Assembly: GCA_003151425.1 (NCBI GenBank) | Contig: PLXO01000039.1 | Span: 1 to 37,557, forward strand | DNA: 37,557 nt | Source: Acetobacteraceae bacterium | Lineage (GTDB): Bacteria > Pseudomonadota > Alphaproteobacteria > Acetobacterales > Acetobacteraceae | Direction: 5' to 3' | Shown here: positions 24,870 through 31,985 of the stretch, one piece after another | Layout of the letters: each line of letters opens with the position of its first letter | Numbering within the stretch: the first letter of the stretch is position 1 | Notes under the pieces: generated by a model | Told to the model about the DNA's origin: nothing | The model's input: only the letters and a program-made list of their open reading frames with translations | Database searches by the model: none | Translations under genes and position numbers: made by a program

Positions 24870-27188
24870 ATGACCCACATCCCGCACGCCTCGCACTGGG
24901 GCGCCTTCACCGCCGAGGTGCACAACGGCCGAATTGTCGCCGCGCACCCGTTCGCGCAGGACCCGGACCCGTCGCCGATTCTGCGCGGCACCGCCGACGC
25001 GGTGCACGCCGCCAACCGCATCGACCGCCCGTACGCGCGCAAGGGCTGGCTGGATGGCGATCGGGCCGGCGGCACGTTGCGTGGGGACGAACCCTTTGTT
25101 GCGCTCGACTGGGACACCGCCACGCGGCTGGTGGCTGACGAGCTGCGCCGGGTGCGCGAGACGCACGGCGCGGCCTCGGTGTTCGGCGGGTCGTATGGCT
25201 GGTCCTCGGCGGGGCGGTTCCATCACGCCAAGACCCAGGTGCAGCGCATGCTGGCGGCGACCGGCGGGTTCACGACGTCGCTGACCTCGTATTCGCACGG
25301 CGCGGCGCAGGTGCTGCTGCCGCACGTGATGGGCGATATCGCCTGCGTCGTCGGGCCGGTGACCGACTGGCGGGCGATCTGCGCGGGCGCAAAACTGATG
25401 CTGTGCTTCGGCGGCATGGCGCTGCGCAATGGGCAGATCCAGAACGGTGGCGGCGGGGTGCACGAGATGGGGCTGTGGCTGCGCCGCGCGGCCGCCGCCG
25501 GTGTACGGCTGGTCAACGTCTCGCCGCTGCGTGCCGACATGCCGGACGACGTGCCGGCCGAGTGGATTCCCATCCGTCCGGGCACCGACACCGCGCTGAT
25601 GCTGGCCATCGCGCATGTGCTGATCACCGAGGCGCGTGTCGACCAGGCGTTCCTCGACCGGTGCACCACGGGGTTCGACCGGGTGCGCGGCTACGTGCTG
25701 GGCGAGGCGGACGCCGTTGCGAAGACGCCGGACTGGGCCGCCGCGATCACCGGCGTGCCGGCGGCGCGAATCGTGGCGCTGGCGCGAGACTGCGCCGCGG
25801 CACCGAGCATGCTGACCGCCTGCTGGTCGCTGCAGCGCGCCGAGCACGGCGAGCAGCCGTTCTGGATGCTGGTGGCACTCGCGGCAATGCTGGGCGGCAT
25901 CGGCAAGCCGGGGACCGGGTTCGGCTTTGGCTATGGCAGCATCGCCGGGATGGGGACGCCGCGCGCGGACGTGGCCTCGGTCGGGCTGTCGGCGCTGCCC
26001 AATCCGGCGGCGAGTTTCATCCCGGTCGCGCGCATCACCGAGATGCTGGAGAATCCGGGCGGGGAGTACGACTTCAACGGGCGGCGGATGCGGTTTCCGG
26101 ATGTGCGGCTGATCTACTGGGGCGGCGGCAATCCGTATCACCACCACCAGGACCTGAACCGGTTCCAGCGCGCCTGGGCGCGGGCCGAGACGATCGTCGT
26201 GCATGAGCCGTGGTGGACGGCGGCGGCGCGGCGGGCGGATCTGGTGCTGCCGGCGACGACGACGCTGGAGCGCGATGACATCGCGTCATCCTCGCGCGAC
26301 CGGTTCGTGCTGGCAATGAAGCAGGCGGTGCCGCCGCAGGGCCAGGCGCGCAACGATTTTGATATCTGCGCCGATATCGCTGACGCGCTGGGGGAGCGGG
26401 CGCGGTTTACCGAGCAGCGCGATGCGGGGGCGTGGCTGCGGCATCTGTATGACCGCTGGCGCATGGCGTGCGCGCGGGACGGGGTGGATGCGCCGGATTT
26501 CGAAACGTTCTGGGCGGAGGGACATGTCGAGATCCCGGCCTCCGACGCGCCCTTCGTGCCGTATGCGGCGTTCGCCGGCGACCCGGCGGCGCACCGGCTG
26601 AACACGCCGTCGGGGCGGATCGAGTTGTTCTCCGAGACGATCGATGGGTTCGGGTATGACGACTGCCCGGGGCATCCGGTGTGGCTGCCGCCTCGGGAAT
26701 ATCTTGGCGCCGAGCGGGCCGCGCGGTTTCCGCTGCATTTGCTGACGGCGCAGCCGGCCAGCCGGTTGCACAGCCAGTTCGACCATGTGGGGGTCAGCGC
26801 GGAAAGCAAGATCTCCGGGCGCGAGCCGCTGACGATGCACGCGGACGACGCGGCCGAGCGGGGGATCGCGGCGGGCGATGTGGTGCGGGTGTTCAATGAT
26901 CGTGGTGCGTGTCTGGCTGGCGTGCGGCTGAGCCGCGACATGCTGCGTGGGGTGGCGGTGCTGGCGACCGGGGCGTGGCTGGATCAGTCGGGCGGGCAGG
27001 GGGGTGGCGTGGGGGACGGTCAAGTGGACGCGATGTGCGTGCACGGCAACCCGAACGTGCTGACCCAGGATGTGGGGACCTCGAAACTGGGGCAGGGGCC
27101 TTCGGCACAGAGCTGCCTGGTGGAGGTGGCGCCGTGGCGCGAGGCGTTGCCGCCGGTGCGGGCGCATCTGGTGCCGGTGATTGCGTGA
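24870..27188 (+). CDS. molybdopterin oxidoreductase, biotin sulfoxide / TMAO reductase type
   Basis: A 772-residue member of the DMSO reductase family. SYGWSSAGRFHHAKTQVQRMLAATGG (from 109) followed by SYSHGAAQVLLPHVMGD matches BisC/TorA/DorA; S142 fits the serine that binds molybdenum in this branch. There is no N-terminal Cys cluster for an Fe-S centre and no Tat signal, so it is more like cytoplasmic BisC than periplasmic TorA. Later blocks are typical: YWGGGNPYHHHQDLNRF and EPWWTAAARRADLVLPATTTLERDDI. The C-terminal dinucleotide-binding domain has LLTAQPASRLHSQFDH and VRVFNDRGACLAGV. Start: ATG at 24870. Likely reduces S- or N-oxides; substrate unproven. Lies just after an ABC importer, possibly its supplier (inference). 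Confidence 0.9.
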   Translation: MTHIPHASHWGAFTAEVHNGRIVAAHPFAQDPDPSPILRGTADAVHAANRIDRPYARKGWLDGDRAGGTLRGDEPFVALDWDTATRLVADELRRVRETHGAASVFGGSYGWSSAGRFHHAKTQVQRMLAATGGFTTSLTSYSHGAAQVLLPHVMGDIACVVGPVTDWRAICAGAKLMLCFGGMALRNGQIQNGGGGVHEMGLWLRRAAAAGVRLVNVSPLRADMPDDVPAEWIPIRPGTDTALMLAIAHVLITEARVDQAFLDRCTTGFDRVRGYVLGEADAVAKTPDWAAAITGVPAARIVALARDCAAAPSMLTACWSLQRAEHGEQPFWMLVALAAMLGGIGKPGTGFGFGYGSIAGMGTPRADVASVGLSALPNPAASFIPVARITEMLENPGGEYDFNGRRMRFPDVRLIYWGGGNPYHHHQDLNRFQRAWARAETIVVHEPWWTAAARRADLVLPATTTLERDDIASSSRDRFVLAMKQAVPPQGQARNDFDICADIADALGERARFTEQRDAGAWLRHLYDRWRMACARDGVDAPDFETFWAEGHVEIPASDAPFVPYAAFAGDPAAHRLNTPSGRIELFSETIDGFGYDDCPGHPVWLPPREYLGAERAARFPLHLLTAQPASRLHSQFDHVGVSAESKISGREPLTMHADDAAERGIAAGDVVRVFNDRGACLAGVRLSRDMLRGVAVLATGAWLDQSGGQGGGVGDGQVDAMCVHGNPNVLTQDVGTSKLGQGPSAQSCLVEVAPWREALPPVRAHLVPVIA

Positions 27189-27672
27189 ATGTGGTTCAGG
27201 CGCGGCGTGGGCCGTCGGTCCGCGGTTTCTGGGGATGGATTCGGGGGCTCGATCGACCGCAAGCAAGCAGGTTCACCACAGAGACACAGAGAAGGAATGA
27301 ATGGCTCTTTGCGCGAAGCGCATTGGCTGCTTCTCGGTGCCTGTGTTATGGACCGGTAGTGGGCCAGTTACAAGGTCGCCTTCCCGTCCATAGCGGCCAT
27401 GTAGGTCAGGTGAGCCGATGGCTCGGTCACGTCAGAAGGAATCGGGCGCCCCGATGGGCCTCCGGTCCGCGCAGCATCGATAGGGGGAACCGAACCTTCT
27501 CTGGCGCCAACGAGGGCAATCAAGCTACACTACCGCTATCATTCCCATGTCGCTCGATTCGCGGGACCACCCGGAGAGTAGGCTCCGGGCAGCCACTCTT
27601 GGCCGAACGTGAGTGTTTCGGCCCCCTTGGGCCAGAGCGAGGTGGGACGCGGGGACGATAGAGTACGGGCAC
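27189..27672 (+). other. gap before the methyltransferase cassette; repeat plus base-composition change
   Basis: Holds a palindromic repeat (27275-27350: ACCACAGAGACACAGAG, centre TTTGCGCGAAGCGC, weak right arm) and then a region where GC visibly falls from about 27490 on, marking the left edge of the cassette. No gene, tRNA or clear attachment-site repeat was found. Confidence 0.6.
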
Positions 27673-28917
27673 ATGGCCAAGCATGGAGATCGGTCAAGCA
27701 GGATGCAGGAGCCGAAGGGCACTGGCGTCGCGGAAATGCAGGTCGCGTTTCCACCTGATGGCGCCCCACGCACTCCAGATGGCTTGGGTTTTTTGCGCGA
27801 GGCATCCCTTTTCCGCCTCGACATTCATGCCGACGCGAGGGCCATCCCCTTGCCACACGAGAGTGTCGATCTTGTGGTGACATCACCGCCGTATTGGAAG
27901 AAGCGGGACTACGGTTTCGTTGGACAGATCGGACAGGAGGAAACGCCTGAGGGGTTCGTTGGGGCGCTGCTGTGTGCCTTACGAGACTGGCGAAGGGTTC
28001 TGACGCGCTACGGTTCAGTGTTCCTCAACATTGGTGACACATACCATAACAAGGCGCTCGCTGCGATTCCCGGCCGCGTAGAGGCGGCCGCGGCCACCAA
28101 TGGTTGGATCTTGAGGAATCGGATTATTTGGACTAAAATCGGCGGAATGCCTGAACCGGCTGCAAATCGGCTTGCCAATCGCCATGAATACATCCTCCAT
28201 TTAGCCGCAACTCATGAGTATTTTTCGGACGTCCAGGGCTACGCTGAGCGCTTTGGCAATGGTTCTAATCCGGGAGATGTGTGGCACATACCCCTCCGGC
28301 GGAATATGGGGACACACTTGGCACCATTTCCAGACGAGCTAGTTGAGCGCGCCATCCTGCTGGCCTGTCCGAATGCCGTTTGCTCCAAATGTGGGAAGCC
28401 ACGACGAAGATTGATCGAGCGCACAGCTGAACTCGACCCCGCAAGACCACAAGCAAGACGAGCCATGCAACTAGCTGCAGAGAAGGGACTCACACCCGCT
28501 CATATCGCGGCAATCCAGGCCACAGGGATTTCGGATGCAGGTAAAGCCATGCAGGTCCAAAGTGGGAGCGGCAAAAATTCTGCAGAAGTGAAACGCCTAG
28601 CAGCAGAGGCAAAGCTTGCGTTGGGTGGGTACTTCAGGGAGTTCACCTTTGCGCGCAAACGAACTGCGGGTTGGAGTGACTGTGGATGTGGTGCCGTGTT
28701 TCGACCAGGGATAGTGTTGGATCCATTCCAAGGTACCGGAACGACTGCGAGAATTTCTAACATGCTCGGCCGTAGTGCCGTTGGGGTTGACTTGGTATTG
28801 CCGACCCGCCGAGAGGGGTGGCAGGGAGGAGTGCTAGATGTCGGAGACGATCAACGAACCTGTCGTAGCGACAATCCAAGCGGTAGCAGCCTCAGTCCAC
28901 GAGTTGCGAAAGCGTAA
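27673..28917 (+). CDS. beta-class DNA methyltransferase (N4-cytosine or N6-adenine)
   Basis: A 414-residue site-specific DNA methyltransferase. Catalytic motif IV TSPPYW (70-75, in DLVVTSPPYWKKRDYG) comes before the AdoMet-binding motif I DPFQGTGTT (350-358, then GRSAVGVDL), the beta-class order. TSPPY favours N4-cytosine but does not exclude N6-adenine. Between them lies a putative zinc site, CSKCGKP (237-240) and DCGCG (337-339), common in stand-alone methyltransferases of this type, and a roughly 90-residue linker likely to carry target recognition. The start is uncertain: ATG codons at 27673, 27703 and 27736 lack good ribosome-binding sites. GC is clearly lower than that of the flanking genes, a sign of transfer. 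It overlaps the next gene by 80 nt. Confidence 0.88.
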   Translation: MAKHGDRSSRMQEPKGTGVAEMQVAFPPDGAPRTPDGLGFLREASLFRLDIHADARAIPLPHESVDLVVTSPPYWKKRDYGFVGQIGQEETPEGFVGALLCALRDWRRVLTRYGSVFLNIGDTYHNKALAAIPGRVEAAAATNGWILRNRIIWTKIGGMPEPAANRLANRHEYILHLAATHEYFSDVQGYAERFGNGSNPGDVWHIPLRRNMGTHLAPFPDELVERAILLACPNAVCSKCGKPRRRLIERTAELDPARPQARRAMQLAAEKGLTPAHIAAIQATGISDAGKAMQVQSGSGKNSAEVKRLAAEAKLALGGYFREFTFARKRTAGWSDCGCGAVFRPGIVLDPFQGTGTTARISNMLGRSAVGVDLVLPTRREGWQGGVLDVGDDQRTCRSDNPSGSSLSPRVAKA

Positions 28918-29491
28918 GATACACCAGCATTTTGCTGGCTACCTTTGCATGTTGCGTGTTGCGGTGTCCGCACAACACCGGAACGTTGTCATGGCGGACT
29001 TCGCGCAGTTTTTTGCAGAATTCCTGGAGTATGGTGAGGCTCCTCCAGAGCGACCCTATGTCATCCCTTTTTCACTATCGAACCGTGCGAGCATCTTCGG
29101 TGCCAGCAATTATGTGGCGGGCTCGTACGCAGCGAGTTCCCTCCGTCCGGAGAAGGCTTTCCGAAAAGTTGTTTCAGTCAGCGGTAGGGGAAAGGCGGTG
29201 CGCTACTCGTTGCCTGAAGAGCATGCGTCGGCTGCACTCGAACATCTTCTGTTCGGTCGGCGGGTGCCAGCGGTGCCGCTTTCTATATTCCTATATCGAG
29301 ACTACGGTATGGTTGCCAGGACGCAAGGTACGCCTGAACACGAAATCTTTGTCAACGAGCTTGTGCGGGAATTCGGCCTGGCCGCACTCAGCGATGGGAC
29401 GACAATCTTCGACAGGCTGTTTGAGGTGGACCCTTCGTACCTGCAAAACGTACCCATTACACAGCCCTCTAAAGTACGTGGAGCGCCATAA
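28838..29491 (+). CDS. unknown protein, second gene of the methyltransferase cassette
   Basis: A 217-residue protein I do not recognise. There is no signal peptide or membrane helix. The N-terminus looks helical (IQAVAASVHELRKRKIHQHFAGYLCMLRVAVSAQHR), followed by a conserved-looking core (RPYVIPFSLSNRASIFGASNYVAGSYAASSLRPEKAF, VVSVSGRGKAVRYSLPEEHASAALEHLLFGRRVPAVPLSIFLYRDYGMV) and a helical tail. No PD-(D/E)xK, HNH or GIY-YIG nuclease motif could be recognised by eye, though restriction enzymes are often too diverged to see. ATG at 28838 has a strong GGGAGGAG site and lies inside the methyltransferase 3' end; the stop overlaps the next start (TAATG). Low GC like its partners. Candidate restriction or regulatory partner (inference). 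Confidence 0.75.
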   Translation: MSETINEPVVATIQAVAASVHELRKRKIHQHFAGYLCMLRVAVSAQHRNVVMADFAQFFAEFLEYGEAPPERPYVIPFSLSNRASIFGASNYVAGSYAASSLRPEKAFRKVVSVSGRGKAVRYSLPEEHASAALEHLLFGRRVPAVPLSIFLYRDYGMVARTQGTPEHEIFVNELVREFGLAALSDGTTIFDRLFEVDPSYLQNVPITQPSKVRGAP

Positions 29492-30405
29492 TGGCTAGGA
29501 CAAAACGCCAAGTCCGACGTCTTACGGCGGATGAACTCGGAATCGACTCCACCCCTTTAGAGCCCGCTCGGAGCGGGGGCGTCGATAAGCGTATCCCTGA
29601 TCAGATAGACGCCCCAATTCTCACCGAGATTGACGACAACAGGCTAATCCGAAAACCTGGGCGTCCGATCGAAAGAACCGCTCCAATTGCCGGCATGAGT
29701 CAATATCTAGCCGAGCAATATCACGCGGTCGCTTCTGATCTTGAAGCGGCAAACACCGACAAGAGGACGGTATCTTTTTTTCGGGAAGCTGAAGCCTTGC
29801 TACAGGATTGGTCGATCACCACGTTGCTATCCTTTGGCGCTCATCTCTATCTGCTAGAAAGTTCAGTCGGCCCGCTGAGGCACGAGCTGTCTGACCCTCT
29901 TGCTCAGCGGGTCGACGCGGTGGTCCGCAACTCTCGCATGTTCATCAATAGCTTCGAAGAGTGGCACGCTTACGTAAGACAATCGGTTGTGCTTGATATC
30001 GAGATAGGCGGCCACACGACAGACATTGTTGCCGCCACGGAAGCAGGAGCCGAGACACTCGCTGAGTCACATGACAGTGTCGATCCGGAAATTCCCCACT
30101 CCCTTCGCGAATTCGCAGCAACAGCATCCCGCAAGGGGAGCGAACAGAGCGTTGCCGTTGGAATCATGTCAGCGCTACGCTCCTTTACCAACATCTCAAT
30201 TTCATTTGTTGGGTACATCATTAGCAATGCGAAAAACCTTGGTTCCATCTTCAAAGACGACCGCGCGCTGAACCTTTTTAGGACAATTTGCCGATTCTTT
30301 CCGTTTGCAAGACAGTTGGTAGCAGTTCATCCAGATTACGCTTGGCTACTAAACCACGCTGACGACATCGCTGCGGTATGCGACCAACTAAAGACCAAAG
30401 GCTAG
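29491..30405 (+). CDS. unknown protein, third gene of the methyltransferase cassette
   Basis: A 304-residue protein of unknown family. The N-terminal ~70 residues are basic and probably disordered (MARTKRQVRRLTADELG, KPGRPIERTAP), like a DNA-binding or linker tail. The rest is helical (FFREAEALLQDWSITTLLSFGAHLYLLESSVGPLRHEL, EEWHAYVRQSVVLDIEIGGHTTDIV). Near residues 223-245 a moderately hydrophobic stretch (IMSALRSFTNISISFVGYIISNAKNLGSIF) might insert in a membrane. ATG at 29491 overlaps the stop of the previous gene and follows GGAG. Base composition is the lowest in the window. An effector or accessory role beside the methyltransferase is inferred only from tight coupling. Confidence 0.75.
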   Translation: MARTKRQVRRLTADELGIDSTPLEPARSGGVDKRIPDQIDAPILTEIDDNRLIRKPGRPIERTAPIAGMSQYLAEQYHAVASDLEAANTDKRTVSFFREAEALLQDWSITTLLSFGAHLYLLESSVGPLRHELSDPLAQRVDAVVRNSRMFINSFEEWHAYVRQSVVLDIEIGGHTTDIVAATEAGAETLAESHDSVDPEIPHSLREFAATASRKGSEQSVAVGIMSALRSFTNISISFVGYIISNAKNLGSIFKDDRALNLFRTICRFFPFARQLVAVHPDYAWLLNHADDIAAVCDQLKTKG

Positions 30406-30469
30406 CAAGGGTCAATCTCCCGGGCGACCCGCATTGGCCGCTGGAATTTCCCATGCGCCCAAACTGCAT

Positions 30470-30721
30470 TCAGCTTCGCCATGGCGCTGTCCGCCTTGGG
30501 GCCCGGACGCCGAGACGGCCATCCTCACGCTCAGCCTCGTGCTCAGCCTCGTGCTCAGCGGCGCCCTTGTCCGCCATCTCGGACTGAAGATCGATGTCGA
30601 TGTCGGCTGAAATCCGCGGGCCATCGCGGTTGATTGCGACGCCGCCGGCGATGTCGCTGTCGTGGCTACGCTGCGCCGCCAGCAACCGCAGAACGTCCGA
30701 CTGGAAGTTAGTGATCGGCAC
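30470..30721 (-). pseudogene. truncated nucleotidyltransferase (AbiEii-like) fragment
   Basis: From a GTG at 30721, overlapping the upstream small gene, the frame reads VPITNFQSDVLRLLAAQRSHDSDIAGGVAINRDGPRISADIDI. This is the N-terminal signature of nucleotidyltransferase-fold proteins (usually YVAGGAALNR...RxSxDIDIFHD) often found in alphaproteobacterial toxin-antitoxin-like pairs. After SADIDI the expected FHD is lost and the frame runs into low-complexity HEAEHEAE from 12-bp repeats, ending at 30470. The remaining ~200 residues are absent, and the low-GC cassette ends 65 bp away. The gene was probably truncated when the cassette arrived or during later decay. Confidence 0.65.
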
Positions 30722-30917
30722 GGCAAATTTCCTCGATCCGCTCGGCGAGCCGCCGCCCGTCCATGCGGCCATGCGTACGCAGCGCCGCCGTGATGGCCAG
30801 CGCGTCCGCTCGGGTCGGTTCTTCGACCGCGCGCATATTCCACAGCGCCACGGCACCGAAATTGCGAAACGCCTCCCGGTAGAGCGTCTGCATTTCCGTG
30901 GTGCGGTCGTCAGTCAT
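30708..30917 (-). CDS. small partner protein of the nucleotidyltransferase
   Basis: A 69-residue protein with the pattern LYREAFRNFGAVALWNMRAVEEPTRADALAITAALRTHGRMDGRRLAERIEEICRAD. In alphaproteobacteria such short proteins are remembered to precede nucleotidyltransferase genes of the kind seen just downstream, where they may act as antitoxin or regulator; this is recalled context, not proof. Start: ATG at 30917 after GAAGGA. Its stop overlaps the GTG of the truncated nucleotidyltransferase by about 14 nt, showing original coupling. It now lacks an intact partner. Confidence 0.65.
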   Translation of the reverse strand: MTDDRTTEMQTLYREAFRNFGAVALWNMRAVEEPTRADALAITAALRTHGRMDGRRLAERIEEICRADH

Positions 30918-30995
30918 GGCCAAGTCCTTCCGGCACCATTATAGCATGATTCGCCGTGAAGCGGTTGCTGAACCAGGCGTCGAGGAAATCCAAAC

Positions 30996-31385
30996 TCACT
31001 GTTTGCCACGCGGTTCCGGCTCGTCCGCCCCGCCGAGGCGCAGGAGTTCGATCTCGACCGCGGCCAGCAGACCGGGAATCTCCTTCCTGAGGATCGGCAG
31101 GAGCCTGCTGGTGTCGATGCCGAAATACTGGTGCGCGACCAGATCGCGCAACCCGGCGAAGCCCTTCCAGTCGACTGCCTTGTGGCGCTGCCTGATGTCC
31201 TCGGGGATCGCCTTGACCGCCTCGCCGATCTCGGAAAGCCCGTTCTTGACGGCACGGTAGGCCATTCGGTTGGCGTGCGGCAGCGCGTGGAACGCCTCAG
31301 TGGCGATGTCGGCCGCGAAGTCGCACAGGTCGGTCGCGGCCTCGCGAATATCGGGCAGGCGATCGGCGACGCTGCGGCGCGCCAT
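30996..31385 (-). CDS. HepT-like toxin (DUF86, HEPN fold)
   Basis: A 129-residue HEPN-domain protein. The catalytic R-x4-H-x-Y motif is present as RDLVAHQY (R80, H85, Y87), followed by FGIDTSRLLPILRKEIPGLLAAVE, the usual DUF86 end. HepT proteins are RNases or tRNA-cleaving toxins neutralised by MntA, which adds AMP groups to the tyrosine of this motif. The N-terminus (about 1-45) is longer than in minimal HepT proteins. The ATG at 31385 overlaps the stop of the antitoxin gene by one base (TGATG), the normal gene order for MntA-HepT pairs (type VII toxin-antitoxin). All key residues are kept, so the toxin should be active. Confidence 0.88.
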   Translation of the reverse strand: MARRSVADRLPDIREAATDLCDFAADIATEAFHALPHANRMAYRAVKNGLSEIGEAVKAIPEDIRQRHKAVDWKGFAGLRDLVAHQYFGIDTSRLLPILRKEIPGLLAAVEIELLRLGGADEPEPRGKQ

Positions 31386-31819
31386 CAGAAGATGCGGACC
31401 ATCTCACGCGCCGCGGCCTCGGCCACGCGTGGCTTCATGGCGGCCCGCTCGCCGAGATCGACCGGCCGGTCAAGCGCCGCGCCGAGCTCGCCCTTCAAGG
31501 CGGCCAGGGTCAGCAGTGATGGTGCCGCTCCGGGGGCGAAATCGACCGCCAGATCGATTTCACTGTCCGGCCGAGCCTCGCCTCTGGCGACCGAGCCGAA
31601 CACCCAGAGGGCGGTGATGCCCCTGTCGCGCAGGCTGGTCTCGTGCTCCCGCAGGCGGCGCAGGACGTCGCCGAGTTCGGGTGGGCGCCGCTCCGCCTCC
31701 GCCAGGAAACGCTCGATCAGTCCGCCGACCAAGTCCTGCAGCTTTGTACCGCGCACGGCGGCGATGGCTTTTACCCGATTGCGAACGTCTTCCGAGACTC
31801 TGACAGACAGGAAAGCCAT
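31385..31819 (-). CDS. MntA-like nucleotidyltransferase antitoxin fused to a ribbon-helix-helix domain
   Basis: A 144-residue two-domain antitoxin. Residues 1-45 (FLSVRVSEDVRNRVKAIAAVRGTKLQDLVGGLIERFL) have the ribbon-helix-helix pattern of CopG/Arc DNA-binding proteins. Residues 65-144 form a minimal nucleotidyltransferase: LWVFGSVARGEARPDSEIDLAVDF, where MntA proteins have GS-x10-D-x-D. Here the first metal-binding Asp is Glu (E87-I-D89), which could weaken AMP transfer. Start: ATG at 31819; a longer upstream frame covers a GC-rich repeat and is rejected. A 12-bp palindrome at 31853-31864 upstream is a probable binding site for its own RHH domain. Coupled to hepT. Confidence 0.83.
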   Translation of the reverse strand: MAFLSVRVSEDVRNRVKAIAAVRGTKLQDLVGGLIERFLAEAERRPPELGDVLRRLREHETSLRDRGITALWVFGSVARGEARPDSEIDLAVDFAPGAAPSLLTLAALKGELGAALDRPVDLGERAAMKPRVAEAAAREMVRIF

Positions 31820-31852
31820 GACATCGCCGTCTTGCTGTTGTGCGCTAGTTGC

Positions 31853-31864
31853 ATTGTGCACAAT
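31853..31864. promoter_or_regulatory. palindromic operator upstream of the mntA-hepT pair
   Basis: ATTGTGCACAAT is a perfect 12-bp palindrome ending 34 bp before the antitoxin ATG, in an AT-richer spot. On the coding strand it is flanked by further TTGTG and CACAA half sites (TTGTGATATTGTGCACAA). RHH proteins commonly bind short palindromes over their own promoter, so autoregulation is likely (inference). Confidence 0.55.
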
Positions 31865-31930
31865 ATCACAACGAGGCAGGCAAATCAACGGTGCGACACC
31901 GGCGGAGCAGCCCGTTGCGGCGCCGACCCC

Positions 31931-31965
31931 TCCCCCCAACCCCCCTCCCTCAAGGGGAGGGGGAG
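31931..31965 (-). terminator. possible terminator hairpin after the glutamate-synthase-domain gene
   Basis: CCCCTCCCT-CAAG-GGGAGGGGG forms a G/C stem 20-50 nt past the stop at 31986. A partial copy (AAGGGGAGGGGGAGAA) occurs again near 35996-36010, so it may also be a dispersed repeat. Confidence 0.45.
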
Positions 31966-31985
31966 AAGAACACTTCACGTCCCGC

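Noticed and set aside
28838..29491. Restriction endonuclease assignment for the second cassette gene
   Set aside because: No PD-(D/E)xK, HNH, GIY-YIG or PLD motif could be recognised, so it is reported only as unknown with an inferred partner role.
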